Assembly: GCF_000315625.1 (NCBI RefSeq)
Contig: NW_005434668.1
Coordinates: 936,533-1,000,532, forward strand
DNA: 64,000 nucleotides
Direction of reading: 5' to 3'
Source: Guillardia theta CCMP2712
Taxonomy: Eukaryota > Cryptophyceae > Pyrenomonadales > Geminigeraceae
In this document: positions 1 through 11,046 of the stretch, piece after piece
Numbering within the stretch: position 1 is the stretch's first letter
Layout of the letters: the number at the start of each line of letters is the position of its first letter
Program-made: the position numbers and the translations under genes
The notes under the pieces: model-generated
What the model saw: the letters and a program-made list of their open reading frames with translations, nothing else
What the model was told of the DNA's origin: nothing
The model's database searches: none

Positions 1-836
1 CACAGATATTGCAATTTCCGTAGAGTCAGTCCGTAGACCCCGCCAGAACACACCCCATCGATTGATCAACATTCCAAATGCGCATTCAATGTTGATCCGA
101 AGTTGCGATTGATGAAAATTGTAGCTATCTTGCCAAACAGGAAGTCTCACTCCGTCGAACGGGGTGATGATACCCGGGACACCTTTGTATGCAGCATCAC
201 CTACAAGGTACATACCTTCACGATGAATATTGATTGAAGCAAGGTGTGCAGCCAAGTTCCCTTTTGAGAATGCCATGCTGTCATGTGTACTTCCAGGGCT
301 CTCTACATTATACCACAAAAATCTCCGACTGGAATCACATACGGCCTGAACGTTTAAAGCGAAACAAGACTTTCTGGTCCAATATCGTGCAGCTCTGATA
401 GCCTCTGGCCCCTTCACACAGTGGAGTTCGATCAAGATACCATCAACTGCTCCAATGCACTTGTCAAAAACTCCATTCGTTGACTTCTGCTTAAATCCTG
501 ATGCGATGGAGTTGAGTGTAGATTTGTCTGTCAAGCTGGGATATACAATTTGCAACTCTGGACATAGTCGAATGGCAAGCAAAACATTATTCTTGGAGTA
601 GAAAAAGCCTGTTTGCGATACACCATGAAAGTGATGAATATCAAGATATGACCCACTAGCCAATCAATGAATAGCCATAGACAGCTGCAATTCTGGAGAA
701 ATTGTTCCATTTGGGCAGCCGTGGTTGCCTTGAAGTTCATCTTAACAATGTCAAAAGCTGGAAGAAAGAACCTTTTGTCATTCGGTAGAATACACGAAAT
801 TGGTGGTCTGATAAATTCCGTACCCAGGTTTCCCAA
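1..836 (-). pseudogene. PIF/Harbinger DDE transposase, partial at the window edge and probably frameshifted
   Basis: On the minus strand the frame ending at position 1 reads as a DDE_4/Harbinger nuclease. HFHGVSQTGFFYSKNN is followed by the first acidic site in IGAVDGILIEL, the second in YLVGDAAYKG, and the third Glu in LRINIECAFGMLINRW. All three catalytic acids are present, so the fold is nearly complete, but the protein runs off the left edge. The N-terminal part (about 665-836, containing ILPNDKRFFLPAF and ending in LWLFIDWL) is in a different frame from the catalytic part (starting near ASGSYLDIHHF). The switch lies near 655-665, where a one-base indel would restore a typical WLASGSYLDI junction. 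An intron there is a less likely explanation. The family moves DNA by cut and paste and usually needs a second DNA-binding protein; the ORF at 980-3061 may be that partner or an unrelated neighbour. Confidence 0.8.
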
Positions 837-840
837 TTCA

Positions 841-877
841 ACCGCTTTCTACCCAATTCAACCGCTTTCTACAATCA
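841..877. repeat. Two-copy short tandem duplication
   Basis: The phrase TTCAACCGCTTTCTACCCAA is followed immediately by a second near-identical copy. It lies between the transposase fragment and the companion ORF and may be a replication-slippage scar. Confidence 0.7.
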
Positions 878-979
878 GAGTATCCAACACTTGGCCAAAT
901 TTTCACAGTTCGAGTCAACACACAACACATGGTTGCATCTTTACGTTTTTCTTCATACCATTTATGTAAGATCTAAACT

Positions 980-3061
980 TCAATTCCACAGCCACTCCAG
1001 TTCATCAGGTCTAGAGGTGCACTTGACTCGCAGTTTGCGAACATAACTTGTCCATTTTAGCTGTCCACTTCGATTCGTCGAACTGCTACTAGCAGCTCCA
1101 ATGTCGATCCAATTCAGGTATTCATTGGCATACTTCATGAAGAATTCATTCGTTTCTCGGACTGAAGGATTCCCCCGCTCTATACAAACCAGTTGGTCCA
1201 TTTCCCTCCTTCTCGCTTCATTGTCCTGTTCGCTGTCCCTGATCACCTTCCTTATGAATTGATGAAAATGCCTCATGAAAAACTTCATATCTGTCAATCG
1301 TTTATCTTGGCTCTTCTGTGTCAAATCTTTTCCTCTCACACGTTTCAGCGGTGGAATTCCTTTTAAATTGTTGCCACAATGCCAAATGCTCCAGGCTGCC
1401 TCTGTTACTCCTGCCTCGTCCGATACTCGCATATCTTCCGGAAGAAGCCTCTGACCTTGGCACTGCTGTACTTCCGGCTGCTGCTGTGAATGAAGTGGCT
1501 CCTGACACACTTCCTCTTGCCGTTGTTGCACTTGCTGCGGTTGCTCTACCTGCTGCGGCTGCTGCTGCCCCTGCAGGTGCTGGAGCAATTCAAATTGTTG
1601 CTGCTGCAATTTCTCTATCATCCGTTTCTGCATGTCCCACACTTCCTGTAGCTTTGTGTACAATTCTCGTAGTTGCATTTGCACCGTGAAGTTCTCGTGG
1701 CCATGATTTTGTTGCATAGAAACTTGAAGCTGTTGTTGCAATAGCAGGCGATTTTCCTCATTCTTTCCCTGAAACTGTTTGAAATAGTTGACCATCTCCT
1801 TGAATTTCGCTTCCATCTTTTCCATCATGCTGTCTTGCTTCAGTCTCAGCTGCTCATTGCCTGCCACCACTTGATCAAGCTTCTCGTGCAAAATCATCCA
1901 CTGCTTTTCGTGAACCAGTGATGTGACATGAGGCGGACATCCAGTACTACGATAAATGGGAACCTGCACAGTGCACATCATGTTCTCGGAACTTTCATTC
2001 ATCTCTGTGGGTACGTCTGTAGGAAGCGGATCCTTGCCAGATGACAATTTCGTTCCACTCACGGCTCTCTCATCAGCGATGGTGTTCTGAAGACCTTTAT
2101 AGAAATCGGCTATTTGAACGTCAAACTTTCTCCTGTATGTTTTGATCTTGTGGTGCCTTCTATAGAAATGCCTAACGCCTGATCTCAAAGCTTCGTATGA
2201 CGAGAATTTCAACTTTTTCTTCATCATGACATTTACCACAAAGCTTGTCCATTGCTTGTATGAGAACCTTCTCGTATTGAATGGTAACAATTCTCTGCTC
2301 TTCAACAATTCTTTGATCTGCTTCGTAATTGGACCACGATTTCTGGGTTCGTTGTCTAAACAACTCTTGAATTCGTGATTCAAACAAAATGGTTTGGTTT
2401 CATACAACCATGCAATCAGTTGAGTTACAGAACTCAAGTAACATGCCTTCGAATTGTCCGAGAGCATCTTGTCTTTGACAGACTCGATTTTTTCTCTTGT
2501 TTCTTGTTCGTCCTCGCCTTCCACTTCCTCCACTTCCTCGTCCTCGTCCTCGTCCTCGTCATCGTCATCGTCGTCATCGTCGTCGTCATAGTCTTCGTCC
2601 GAGGCTTTATCTCCGTCTCCCTCTCTCTCTGCAGCTCCATCTGCGTCGTGATCGTTCTCCTCGTTGCATACCCGTCTAGTTCTGTTAGTCTCTGAAACGT
2701 ATTCCACAATTGATTCCGCGATTTGTTCTTGAGAGATGGAAGGCACAACTTTTGGGGTTTGCTGCTGCGCTGAAGTTTTTGGTCCCTTTGTTCCTTTCGG
2801 GTCGCGAGTCGAGCAACCACAATCACTCCACTCCTCACTCCATTCACTAGCACAAAGATGATGAAACATGTTTGAGCAGACAGTACATTGATACAGTTGA
2901 GATGCGTCGTCCCTAACCTTGCATCGTGAACCGAACAAGCATTTCTGACGGCTACCTTGCGACCCAGCGGCTGTGGCCATGCTGCGCGATTTTCGCGGGT
3001 TGCAGGTATGAAAGGGGGGGTGGGGGGTGGAGGGGGCTTGAAAATCTCCTGTTTTGGTCAT
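980..3061 (-). CDS. Zinc-finger / coiled-coil protein, probably mobile-element encoded
   Basis: A single uninterrupted 693-codon ORF, unusual here because most genes are intron-split. A Cys/His cluster (CLFGSRCKV, YQCTVCSNMFHHLC, DCGC) near residues 40-85 looks like a PHD/RING-like zinc finger. A long Asp/Glu run follows at about 155-185. Then comes a helical segment (SSVTQLIAWLYETKP, FSYKQWTSFVVNVMM, LRSGVRHFYRRHHK) that resembles the SAM-like N-terminal domain of tyrosine recombinases. A Gln-rich coiled coil and a basic C-terminus complete it. No catalytic Arg-His-Arg-Tyr core was recognised, so it is probably a DNA-binding protein rather than an active recombinase. The lack of introns and the position on the same strand just upstream of a Harbinger transposase suggest an element-encoded gene. 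The start could be Met 1 or Met 28 (MATAAGSQ). Function is not known. Confidence 0.6.
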   Translation of the reverse strand: MTKTGDFQAPSTPHPPFHTCNPRKSRSMATAAGSQGSRQKCLFGSRCKVRDDASQLYQCTVCSNMFHHLCASEWSEEWSDCGCSTRDPKGTKGPKTSAQQQTPKVVPSISQEQIAESIVEYVSETNRTRRVCNEENDHDADGAAEREGDGDKASDEDYDDDDDDDDDDEDEDEDEEVEEVEGEDEQETREKIESVKDKMLSDNSKACYLSSVTQLIAWLYETKPFCLNHEFKSCLDNEPRNRGPITKQIKELLKSRELLPFNTRRFSYKQWTSFVVNVMMKKKLKFSSYEALRSGVRHFYRRHHKIKTYRRKFDVQIADFYKGLQNTIADERAVSGTKLSSGKDPLPTDVPTEMNESSENMMCTVQVPIYRSTGCPPHVTSLVHEKQWMILHEKLDQVVAGNEQLRLKQDSMMEKMEAKFKEMVNYFKQFQGKNEENRLLLQQQLQVSMQQNHGHENFTVQMQLRELYTKLQEVWDMQKRMIEKLQQQQFELLQHLQGQQQPQQVEQPQQVQQRQEEVCQEPLHSQQQPEVQQCQGQRLLPEDMRVSDEAGVTEAAWSIWHCGNNLKGIPPLKRVRGKDLTQKSQDKRLTDMKFFMRHFHQFIRKVIRDSEQDNEARRREMDQLVCIERGNPSVRETNEFFMKYANEYLNWIDIGAASSSSTNRSGQLKWTSYVRKLRVKCTSRPDELEWLWN

Positions 3062-3162
3062 GATGTCCTAAAATAGTTTTAATAAGTTTGGGATTTCAGG
3101 AAATCCTGCGGGCAGGGATTTCAACTAGGAAAAATCCTGAAAACATGATAGTCGACTCGTAA

Positions 3163-3295
3163 AAGAATGCCTTGTCTTGTGATAGTCTATTCATTAAGAA
3201 TGCCTTGTCTCTTGATAAGTCTATTCATTAAGAATGCCTTGTCTTGTGATAGTCTATTCATTAAGAATGCCTTGTCTTGTGATAGTCTATTCATT
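3163..3295. repeat. 33-bp tandem repeat, four copies
   Basis: Four head-to-tail copies of a unit beginning AAGAATGCCTTGTCTTGTGA and ending TAGTCTATTCATT; the second copy differs at a few bases. The array ends seven bases before the stop codon of the adjacent minus-strand gene, so it lies in that gene's 3' flank or UTR. Confidence 0.85.
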
Positions 3296-3301
3296 CGACA
3301 G

Positions 3302-6095
3302 CTAATGAGCAGACATCTGAGCGATGGTCTTCAAGGCTTCAGGGTGGATGGAGACCCAGTATCCAACTCCTCCCGCCAGCATGGCGAGGAGCGAGAATGC
3401 TGCGATTGCTCCCGAGGCTCCTTCCTCCCCATCTGCCAGAGCTGAGGAGGTTGAGGAGGACGCAACGACAGTGCGGGTAGACGCGCGGACGATGGCGTTC
3501 AGCCTTCCAGGGAGGGAGGACAGACTGGCGCGAGGGTCCGCCTGCAGCCCAAGGGACAGCAGCGCAGAACTTTCACGCTGGAGGATAGAAAGGGCCTCCT
3601 GCTTCTCTCCTCTTGTCAGGGCCTCCTCGGCCTCGCTGATCGCTCGCTCCGCCTCCTCTAGCTTCCCGCCCATGGCCTCCTCCTCGCTCCTCCTCCTCTC
3701 CATGTTGGCCTGGACAAGCAGCTCATCCGCCTCCTTGCTCAGGGAGCGGGAGCGAGCGAGAGCGGAATCTGCATCTTTCTTGCATTCCTTCGCCGAGGTC
3801 AAAAGCACGACCTTGTCCTTCAAGCCGACTTGCTCGTAACCGTCGATCAGCGCCTGCAGGGCTGCTTCCTCTCCCTGCGTCTGCGCGATCTCACGGACAG
3901 TAGCGATAGTCCTCTGCATCTCCTGCTCGACTCTGTTGAGCTCCCGCTGGGCCATCCCGAGTCCCCAGAAGCCTGGCCTCTTCTTCACGTTCTCCCGCAG
4001 CTCGTTGATCCTCTGCTCTAGAGCGTCGCTTGCCTGCATCCAAGGATCAGCTCCCTCCTCCTCTGACTCTCCTCCTGGCTCCCCTTGTTCCCTCCTCCCA
4101 GCGCCTCGACTGCACGGCACCACCCCCTCCCTTTCCCTCTTGCCCTCTCTCCCTCCATCCATCATCACTTCTCCGCACCTGAGCTTCCAGCTCCATGCTC
4201 TGTTTCATCAGCTTCTCTCCTTCTGCCTTGGCCTCCTTCGCGCTCTTCTGCAACTCGATCGACCTCTCCAGCTTTTCATCCCATGGATCCATCTTGAGCT
4301 TCCCGCTCCTCGCCTCCTCTACCTTCTCCACCACATCCTGGAGCCTCTTTCCGCTGTATCCTCTCGTGCTCAACCACAACTTCAGCTCTACCCCAGCTGC
4401 TCCCTTGCTCTGCCTGACGATGGCAAACACTTCAGTCTTGGTGATCGCACGAGAAGCCTCCCATCCCATGAGCTTCTCCTCCTCTGCAACCTCTCCCTCT
4501 GCTCCGATTCCCCACTGTTCGCGGTTTCTCTCAACGGCATTCAACTTGGCCAAGCAAGGCTCCATAGAGGAGCTTCGAGCCGGCTCGCTGCTACTCTCTG
4601 CCTTCTTCGGATCCTCCTCCTTGGCTCCGATGCCCCACTGCATTTTATTCCTCTCCAGCGCGTTCAACTTCGCCATGCAAGGTTCCATCGGAGCTTTTTT
4701 GGGCTTCTCCTCTACTTTCGTTGCCTCCGTCACCTTGGGCACAGGTGCCTCGTCTTTCCTCTCCTCCTTCGTCTCAGCTCCGATGCCCCACTGCTGCTTG
4801 TTCTGCTCCACTGCGTTCAGCTTAGCAAGGTTAACAACGGTCGACTTCTCTGCCTTAGCAGGAGCTCCTTCCTCCTCCTCCTTCCCAATGCCCCACTGCT
4901 TCCGATTCTGCTCTACCGCATTCGCCTTAGCCATGCAGGGCTGCATGCGAACCATCGGCTTGACCTCCTCGTTTTTCTTCTGGACTTCAGAGACGGACGC
5001 TTCCTTCCCAATGCCCCACTGCTCCCTGTTCCTTTCTACAGCATTCAACTTCGCCAAGCTTGGCTCCCTCTTCCCCTTGGCAGCGTTCTCCTCTCCAATG
5101 CCCCACTGCTTCCGGTTGGCCTCCAGAGCGTTCTTCTTTGCCAAGGAGACCTCCTTGCCCTCCTTGCCCTCCTCGCCAGCATCCATCGGCTTCGTGTCGT
5201 AGGACAGAGCACTGAGCTTCTCCAGCCTCTTGACCATCTTGGAGCAGCAGGTCAGCGATGAGGGTTGACAAGAACAGACAACCATCTCAGAGAGTCTCGA
5301 CTTGGCGCTAGAGGAGATCTCGTCCAGTCGCTCTTGTTCCTCAACCACCTGCACGCCTTCTCATCAAGACCATGCATGACTCATCTGCGGTCCTCTACCT
5401 TGCTGTAGTCATACTTGATGGGTTCTGTCGTCTCCTGCTCATCTCTTGTAAGGGCGATTTTGATGGAAAACAGGCAAGGGACCGGTATCTTCTCTGGCGT
5501 CAGAGTCACCGACGCAGCAGCTTGCAGCGAGTCTCCTTGCTGGGTCCACGTGTTCAAGGATGCATACACGTGCTGCTCATCGTACCTGGTTGACAAGCAT
5601 GGCCACGAGGAAGATCAGACCAATAGACGCTGCCGCGACCTCCACCATCACAGGGTTCACCCCTTTGGGAAGCAGCTGCTCTAGAGACTGCAGAGTCTGC
5701 ACCGAAGATCCCACGTTGATATTCTGAGCTCCGCTGCTGCCCACAGCCTTCTGCAAGGCTCCAGCCACATTCCCCACCTCCACAGCAGCAGGAGACGCCA
5801 CAGCTTTGACGCTCTGCGTCACAGCTGGGGAGGAAACAGGGGCAGCAGCCACATCAAAGAGAGCAGAGGCAAGGTCCTTGAAGTACTGTGGAGCATCGTT
5901 GGCGACGGCCTTCAGGCTGGTGGATCGTTTCCTCCATTGTGCTGTACATGGGCTGGCTCGATCTACAAGCAAGTGAGTGGGCCGTCCGCTCCGAGCTCCA
6001 AGGATGCTCGTCGGGGCGTTGAAGCCAAGTTCACACGACGCAGAGCACGTGCCAAGGGCTACCAGCGTGAGAAAGCCATTCCAGGCGACCCTCAT
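3302..6095 (-). CDS. Plastid-type membrane protein with six QWGIG repeats (unrecognised family)
   Basis: Joined exons give one long protein. Met 6095 starts a signal peptide (MRVAWNGFLTLVALGTCSAS), followed by a Ser/Arg-rich stretch beginning near GFNAPTSILGARSG, typical of a cryptophyte bipartite plastid presequence. A hydrophobic helix (VEVAAASIGLIFLVAMLVN) follows. Introns of about 155 nt and 40 nt (GTAGAGG...GCGTGCAG) lead into a large exon with six copies of a 19-residue motif, consensus LAKLNAVERNREQWGIG, separated by acidic/Lys-rich spacers. After another intron come coiled coils with a related KKRPGFWGLG motif and a C-terminal hydrophobic helix ending in YWVSIHPEALKTIAQMSAH. Thus there are two membrane segments with a repeat/coiled-coil domain between them. 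I do not recognise the family. A structural role at thylakoid or envelope membranes is only a guess. The exon chain and presequence reading are moderately firm; the first intron is the least certain join. Confidence 0.65.
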
Positions 6096-7139
6096 GGCAG
6101 CGATTTCCTGGAGACGAACGGTAAGCACTCTAAAGAGAGAAAGGGGTCGGTGGTGAGGTGCCGATTGACATGAGATTCTTAGTGTAGTGTAAACAATCAC
6201 AGGTGAGATCGAGCACACTCCTGTCTTTTCTCGAAGATCTTTCGATGGTCGAGAGGCCATCAGCGGCCACCTCCTCTTCTAGATTCTTTGCTCATTGGTT
6301 GCATCAGCACCGCAAACACATCACTCGCTAAGCTCTACCCAGGATGAGATCATTCGATTCCGACCACAAGGGGACACGATATTCCAGTCGCACTCTTGGA
6401 TTCCCTCCTGTTCATGCCCTTCTACTATCATCGCTCTGCTGCTCAAACTCTGCCACCTCCTCCTCTTTCCTCTTCCTCCCCTTCCCTCCCCCCCACCATC
6501 CTTTCTCCCCAACTTCATCTGCATCCACACTTGGTGGGGAGGGCGTAGGGTAACATTTCCGATGGCTGTTCTCCAGCCTCGGATCTCAAGTCAATTTGGT
6601 ATATTCTCGTAAAATCAAAACTGTTTTTTCAAAAATATAGGAACATTTTCTGAATTTTTGGTCCCTTTCGGTAAAAAAGTCCCCCACTTTATATGGTGTA
6701 ATTTTTTTTCGTTTTCCTTTAAAAAAAATATTTTTCTTTCAAGAAGCTGTAAAACTTGTCGGGGCAAGGGGCAATGCAGAGAGCTGCGATAAAGCGGGCA
6801 TGCGGGACATGCATGAAGTGCCTGTCGCTTCCGCGTCCACCGACTGCCACAACCAAGTGCAACGCGATCGGACATGCTCCAAGAATGTTCTCCCAGCAGT
6901 CAAAGCACCCAAAGGAAGCCAACTCCATATTCGACAAAGGTCTCAGTCCGCAATCGATTTCAGCTGATTTCTGAGGTTCTTTGATGCATGCAGTTGAAAG
7001 GCGATTCAAAGAGGAGACTATCAAGGGAAGCAAATCAATATTTCTGTTCAACATGAAACGACAACTCTCCCTGCAGAAGGAGGTTTTACCTGAAAGCTCA
7101 CTCCGATTGAACTGATCCATAAGGATACAGGCTCTGGGG
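6096..7139. other. Divergent intergenic region
   Basis: About 1 kb between a minus-strand and a plus-strand gene. It holds a pyrimidine-rich stretch (6440-6510) and an AT-rich block with T and A runs near 6605-6740. No convincing ORF was found. It presumably contains both promoters. Confidence 0.5.
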
Positions 7140-7888
7140 ATGGAAGTTGGGTACACGTCTAAGATATCCGAAGTGTACGAGGTCTTCCGATCCAGCTATA
7201 CAGACTTCCATCCCAACTGCACAGTCGCACACGAAGACGAAAGAGCTGCGTATCACATCCAGACAGCATGTTTGGTGTTGGCGGCTTATAGAGTACTGAC
7301 CGAGCAAATCAACTTAGACCCAGAAAAATCAGTGGAGATTATCAACAAAGTGAGTTCTTGTTGCTCACTGCTCTCATCTTTACATCTCTCTCCTCAAACT
7401 GACTGTGTTGCATTGTGTTTCAGTGCATGGGAGACTCTGATTCCTGGGGTGAGAGGGTCATACAGGGAGCTCTCATGATGATTAGCCGAATCATCCAGTA
7501 CCGCGTTGACCTGTACGACATGCTGTGTGAAACGTCTGAGAGGATGAAGAATCTTGACATGGGGAAGTTGTTCGTCACGGAGAGCACGAGTAGTGATAGT
7601 GAACATGTGACGACCGTGACCACATGCTTCTACCACAAGTTCTTCACGGGGAACAACGAGGCACATCTTACCGCTGCCATCTTCTGCCCTGCCGAGGGCA
7701 AGTTGTTCGAAAAGGCCACAGGGCACACGCTCTCTGATTTAGGTCTCCTGCCTTGTTCTTGTTCTTGCGGGATGTCTTAGAGGAATGCAGGTGACGGTGT
7801 GAAAGGTTGCCGGTTCGAGGTTGTGAGTACCCTTGCCAACGGCGATGATGCATGCAGGTTTGTTGTGAGGAGGGACAAGAGGGGGTGA
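7140..7888 (+). CDS. L-2-amino-thiazoline-4-carboxylic acid hydrolase-like protein
   Basis: Three exons are supported. The first runs from Met 7140 to EIINK and ends at a GTGAGT donor. The second starts after TGTGTTTCAG with CMGDSDSWGERV and ends at HTLSDL. The third (GDGVKGCRFEVV onward) ends at TGA 7888. The protein is about 215 residues. The region CFYHKFFTGNNEAHLTAAIF plus a downstream G-x-x-x-x-GCRF motif resembles the C-terminal part of the bacterial ATC-hydrolase family, which opens thiazoline rings or belongs to broader uncharacterised groups. The resemblance is by motif spacing only and the true substrate is unknown. The N-terminal half is helical (YHIQTACLVLAAYRVLTEQI). No signal peptide is seen, so it is probably cytosolic. 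Bacterial origin is possible, but the introns show it is settled in the nuclear genome. Confidence 0.5.
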
Positions 7889-8131
7889 AGCGATGGGAAG
7901 ATGAAATGAGAGGAATGGCATGGGGGGTGAAATATAGGGAGAAGAAAGGGCGAGGTTTGCTGGGGGGAGAGCTGGGAGGGAGTTGTGTGGAGAGGAGTGG
8001 AGGACGACGACGGGAAGCCGACAGGTAGGGATGGAGATAGAGTTTTAGAAATTGAGGAGGAGAGGAGGAGGGCAAAAAGGAGGATTTGTACATTCTGCAA
8101 ATGAAAGAATCTGAACATCACGACACGTCTG

Positions 8132-11046
8132 TCACCAATCGATGCATGCAACCCTGTTGTACAGCTTGCACTCGTCACAAGTGGCATGCACGCAGTGCCT
8201 GAAAGTCATCAGAGCAAGGAGGAGGAGGAACAGGGAACTCCACCTCCTCGGGTAGTCCACAAGGGGGCAGGCGCAGCGGGGGCAGATGACGAGGAGCAAG
8301 TGGAATGCGTCCCGGATATCAGAGGCGATGGAGTTGAGGTGAAGGGAGGGAAGGGGGAACGGAGTCCGGGCTCCAGGCCTTGCACTCCCTCCCAGCACGA
8401 ACAGACCTCCTAGGCCGACCACTTGGGAATGACCGTAGTAGGCACAATGGCCGCCCCTGCCCGCCGGTACACCGACGGAAAATTTGCAAGCATCCTCCTC
8501 CTCCTCCTCCTCCTCGGAAGGAGGGTCGAGGCCGTAGCCAGCATGGGAGGAGGAGAGGGAAGGGCCAAGGGGGAAGGAGTCCTGAGTGATCTTTCTCCAG
8601 AGGTACTTGTCATCGCTCCCAGCAGGAGGTCTGTACTTGAGGATGAGGTGTTTCCTCACCCCAGGGAAGGGGTCTTGCTGCCCGACCTCCTGGATCCATT
8701 GGTCCAAGTTCTCCCTCCACCTCCTCTCCGACCTGGAGTCATTCTTCTCGATGATGCCAAAAGATCTGCAAATGCTCATCATTTCCCCCTTCCTCTGAAC
8801 ACACTTCCGTCCGTCCGTCCGTCCGTCCGTCCGTCCGTCCGTCCGTCTGTCTGTCTGTCCTTCCTGTCTACTTGCATCCTTGCCAGGCTACCTGCCTTCC
8901 TGCCAGCATCGTTCTTCTTCCTGCACATGCCTTTGCCCCATTCTGAACCCTTATGCTCTACCTTCCCTCCTTGATCCTCCAATGAATCCCTTTCTTTCCA
9001 TTCTTCATCTCTTCATGTACACATTCCTCCCTCCCTCCCTCCCTCCCTCCCTCCCTCCCTCCCTCCCAGTACGCCTGCCTACGTCAGCTTATCGAGCATC
9101 TGTTGTGCTGCACCTGTTCTCGATCATCAGGTCCCGCAGCGAGCCATCCGCCTGAAGCTGCCGCTCGAGGTAGAGGGTGACGTCGGAGAAGCTCGTCCGA
9201 AAGCCGTACAAGGCCTCCAGCACTTGCCCAACTGAGCCAGCAGGGAAGGAGACGATCTCGCCCTCGGAGTAGATGACCTGGCGTGAGTGAAAGTGAGGGG
9301 AAAGAAGCGTGGAGGGAGGGTTTGAGGGCAGAGGACGAGAGAGGAGAATGAAGAGTATAGGATTTGAAAGTTGGAAAACAGAGGAGGAAGTCAGTAGGGG
9401 AGGCGAAGCAGCTAGGAATTGAATTACAGTTCTTGAGACGTCCTTGTACAGACGAAGTTCCCAGGCATCGGCGTGCGCCTGGAGAAATCCGTTATATCTC
9501 CTCCCCCCCCCTCTCCTCTTCTCTCCTCTCCTCTCCTCTCCTCTCCTCTCCTCGTTCAAAATACCTTCCCGTCCTTCCCGAACCCTCCGAATCTAGCTTG
9601 GAAAAGATGGCGGCACACAAATCAGGAGGAGGAGCGAGAAACATAAGACTCTCACAGGACGTATCGGCGATTCCGATCGTACTGCTGAGTCCAGTGCTTG
9701 CGGTACAGCTCCTGCCAGCCTGTTCAGACCAGCCCGCCGCCTCCTCCTCAGCCCTCACGGTGATCTCGAGGTCACGCGAATGACTTTCTCTCGCGTCCAG
9801 CTCGCTCCGAAAGAAGTACCTGAGCAACTTTTCTCAGCTCGGTTTCACCTATCTTACACAGTCACCTCGCTTCGTGGGTCGGATGCTCTAGCGGGCCCAT
9901 ATCCTGCAGGCCGGAGCTCTGATCCCCGTGCTCGTCTACCTCCTGCTCCACCCTGACCTCCGTGAAGCTGTGCAGAGCTCGAGGAGGCGGCAAGGTCTGC
10001 AGCCCTCCACGGAGGTCTGCGCCCAGGGTGTCTGTCCTGACTTCATTCGGGACGCCCTTGTCCTCCGGTAAAACTGAGAACAATCGCTCTCTCCTGCAGT
10101 CTACGATGGGCACTTTCTCCGCCGTCCCGAAGTCGATTCGCCACAAGTCCATGCTGCAAGGCTCTCCGTCCTGCCTCTCCCCCCCTACAACGAGCAGCTT
10201 CCCTTCCTCAAGGAGAACGGCAGAGTGCCCAGAGCAGGGGCCCCACCCTCGTATGCGGATTTGCTTCCATCGCCAGACGTTTGTATCGAGCTCCCACAAG
10301 TCGTCGAACCTTCTCCCCGCCATGCCCTTCCCACCCAGGATCAGAATCCTGCGATTGTCCACCAGAGTAGCAGAGTGCATCGTCCTGCACGCCGGGCGCT
10401 CGGACGGCCGATGGTAGCAGGAGGACTGCTCATCGTCGAAGTCCAGGGCTTCCCAGAAGAAAGTGCAGCTGCTCTCGTAGTGGGTGAGAGGATCGGAGGA
10501 GCGGGAATGGGACGAAGAAGCGGTCGCTACTCTCTCGTCAGTGATGATGTCCACTGTCTTCTTCCTGCTGCTCTGGCGCGACGCTGCCTTGGCGAAGTTG
10601 ATGTTGAGGACCGCCACGGTCCGTTCGAGCTCCGACCTTCCGCTCCCTCCCACCATGACAACCTTGAGGTGGTTCTGAGAGAGGGAGAGCAAGGACGACG
10701 TGTGGAAAGCCCTGCTCGGTGTCCAGTGACTCGTCCCGCCGCCCTCATCAATCGCAGGCTGGCATTGCACCTGGTACCACCTCCCCGAGGAATGGCTACC
10801 GCAGCGTCAGGGGCGGAGTATAGCAGGAGAGCAAGGAGGACCTGAAGAGGTGAGCATCGTTCAGCGTCTTGCTACCATCGTGCCCTCCGAAGAGGAGGAC
10901 GCATCCGTCCGGCAGGATCTCTACTGTGTGCCCGAACCTCTTCGTCGGCTCCGTCCCCAGCTTGGTCCTACCACCACCACCTCCTCCTCCTCCTGACGTC
11001 CTCTCGCTCACGATCTCCCAGATCATGTCGCTTCCATGCCCCTGCC
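8132..11046 (-). CDS. Kelch-repeat beta-propeller protein
   Basis: Several exons on the minus strand share compatible phases. One carries RFGHTVEILPDGCVLLFGGH. It splices (donor TTCAG|GTCCTC, acceptor GCGGTAG) into HSSGRWYQVQCQ. Further exons carry KVVMVGGSGRSE, MHSATLVDNRRILILGGK and SGHSAVLLEEGKLLVVGGE, and a last exon carries VVGLGGLFVLGGS. These are typical Kelch blades (G-H-S-A-x-x-x, L-x-x-x-G-G), so at least four or five blades of a propeller are visible. The exon RYFFRSELDARESHSRDLE follows a 55-nt intron. Between the propeller blocks sit Arg/Ser-rich linkers and an acidic run (SEEEEEEEED). The 5' end is not resolved: an acceptor (GAAGGCAG) near 11046 implies an earlier short exon before 11400. 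No enzyme domain is seen. Kelch propellers bind proteins, so a scaffold role is likely. Confidence 0.65.
8809..8852. repeat. (CCGT)n/(CTGT)n microsatellite
   Basis: About ten CCGT-type tetranucleotides run into CTGT units. It falls inside the predicted Kelch-gene intron between the LRDLMIEN exon and the SFGIIEKND exon. Confidence 0.9.
9027..9067. repeat. (CCCT)n microsatellite
   Basis: About ten perfect CTCC/CCCT tetranucleotides, in the same predicted Kelch-gene intron as the CCGT tract. Confidence 0.9.
9502..9553. repeat. Pyrimidine (CTCCT)n tract in a Kelch-gene intron
   Basis: A run of C followed by about eight CTCCT units on the plus strand, so a purine tract in the transcript. It lies between the exon ending GRTGRYFE and the next exon (YSEGEIVSFPAG). 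Confidence 0.85.

Noticed and set aside
4047-5261. Long plus-strand ORFs opposite the QWGIG exon
   Set aside because: They are antisense shadows; the repeats and the splice sites make sense only on the minus strand.
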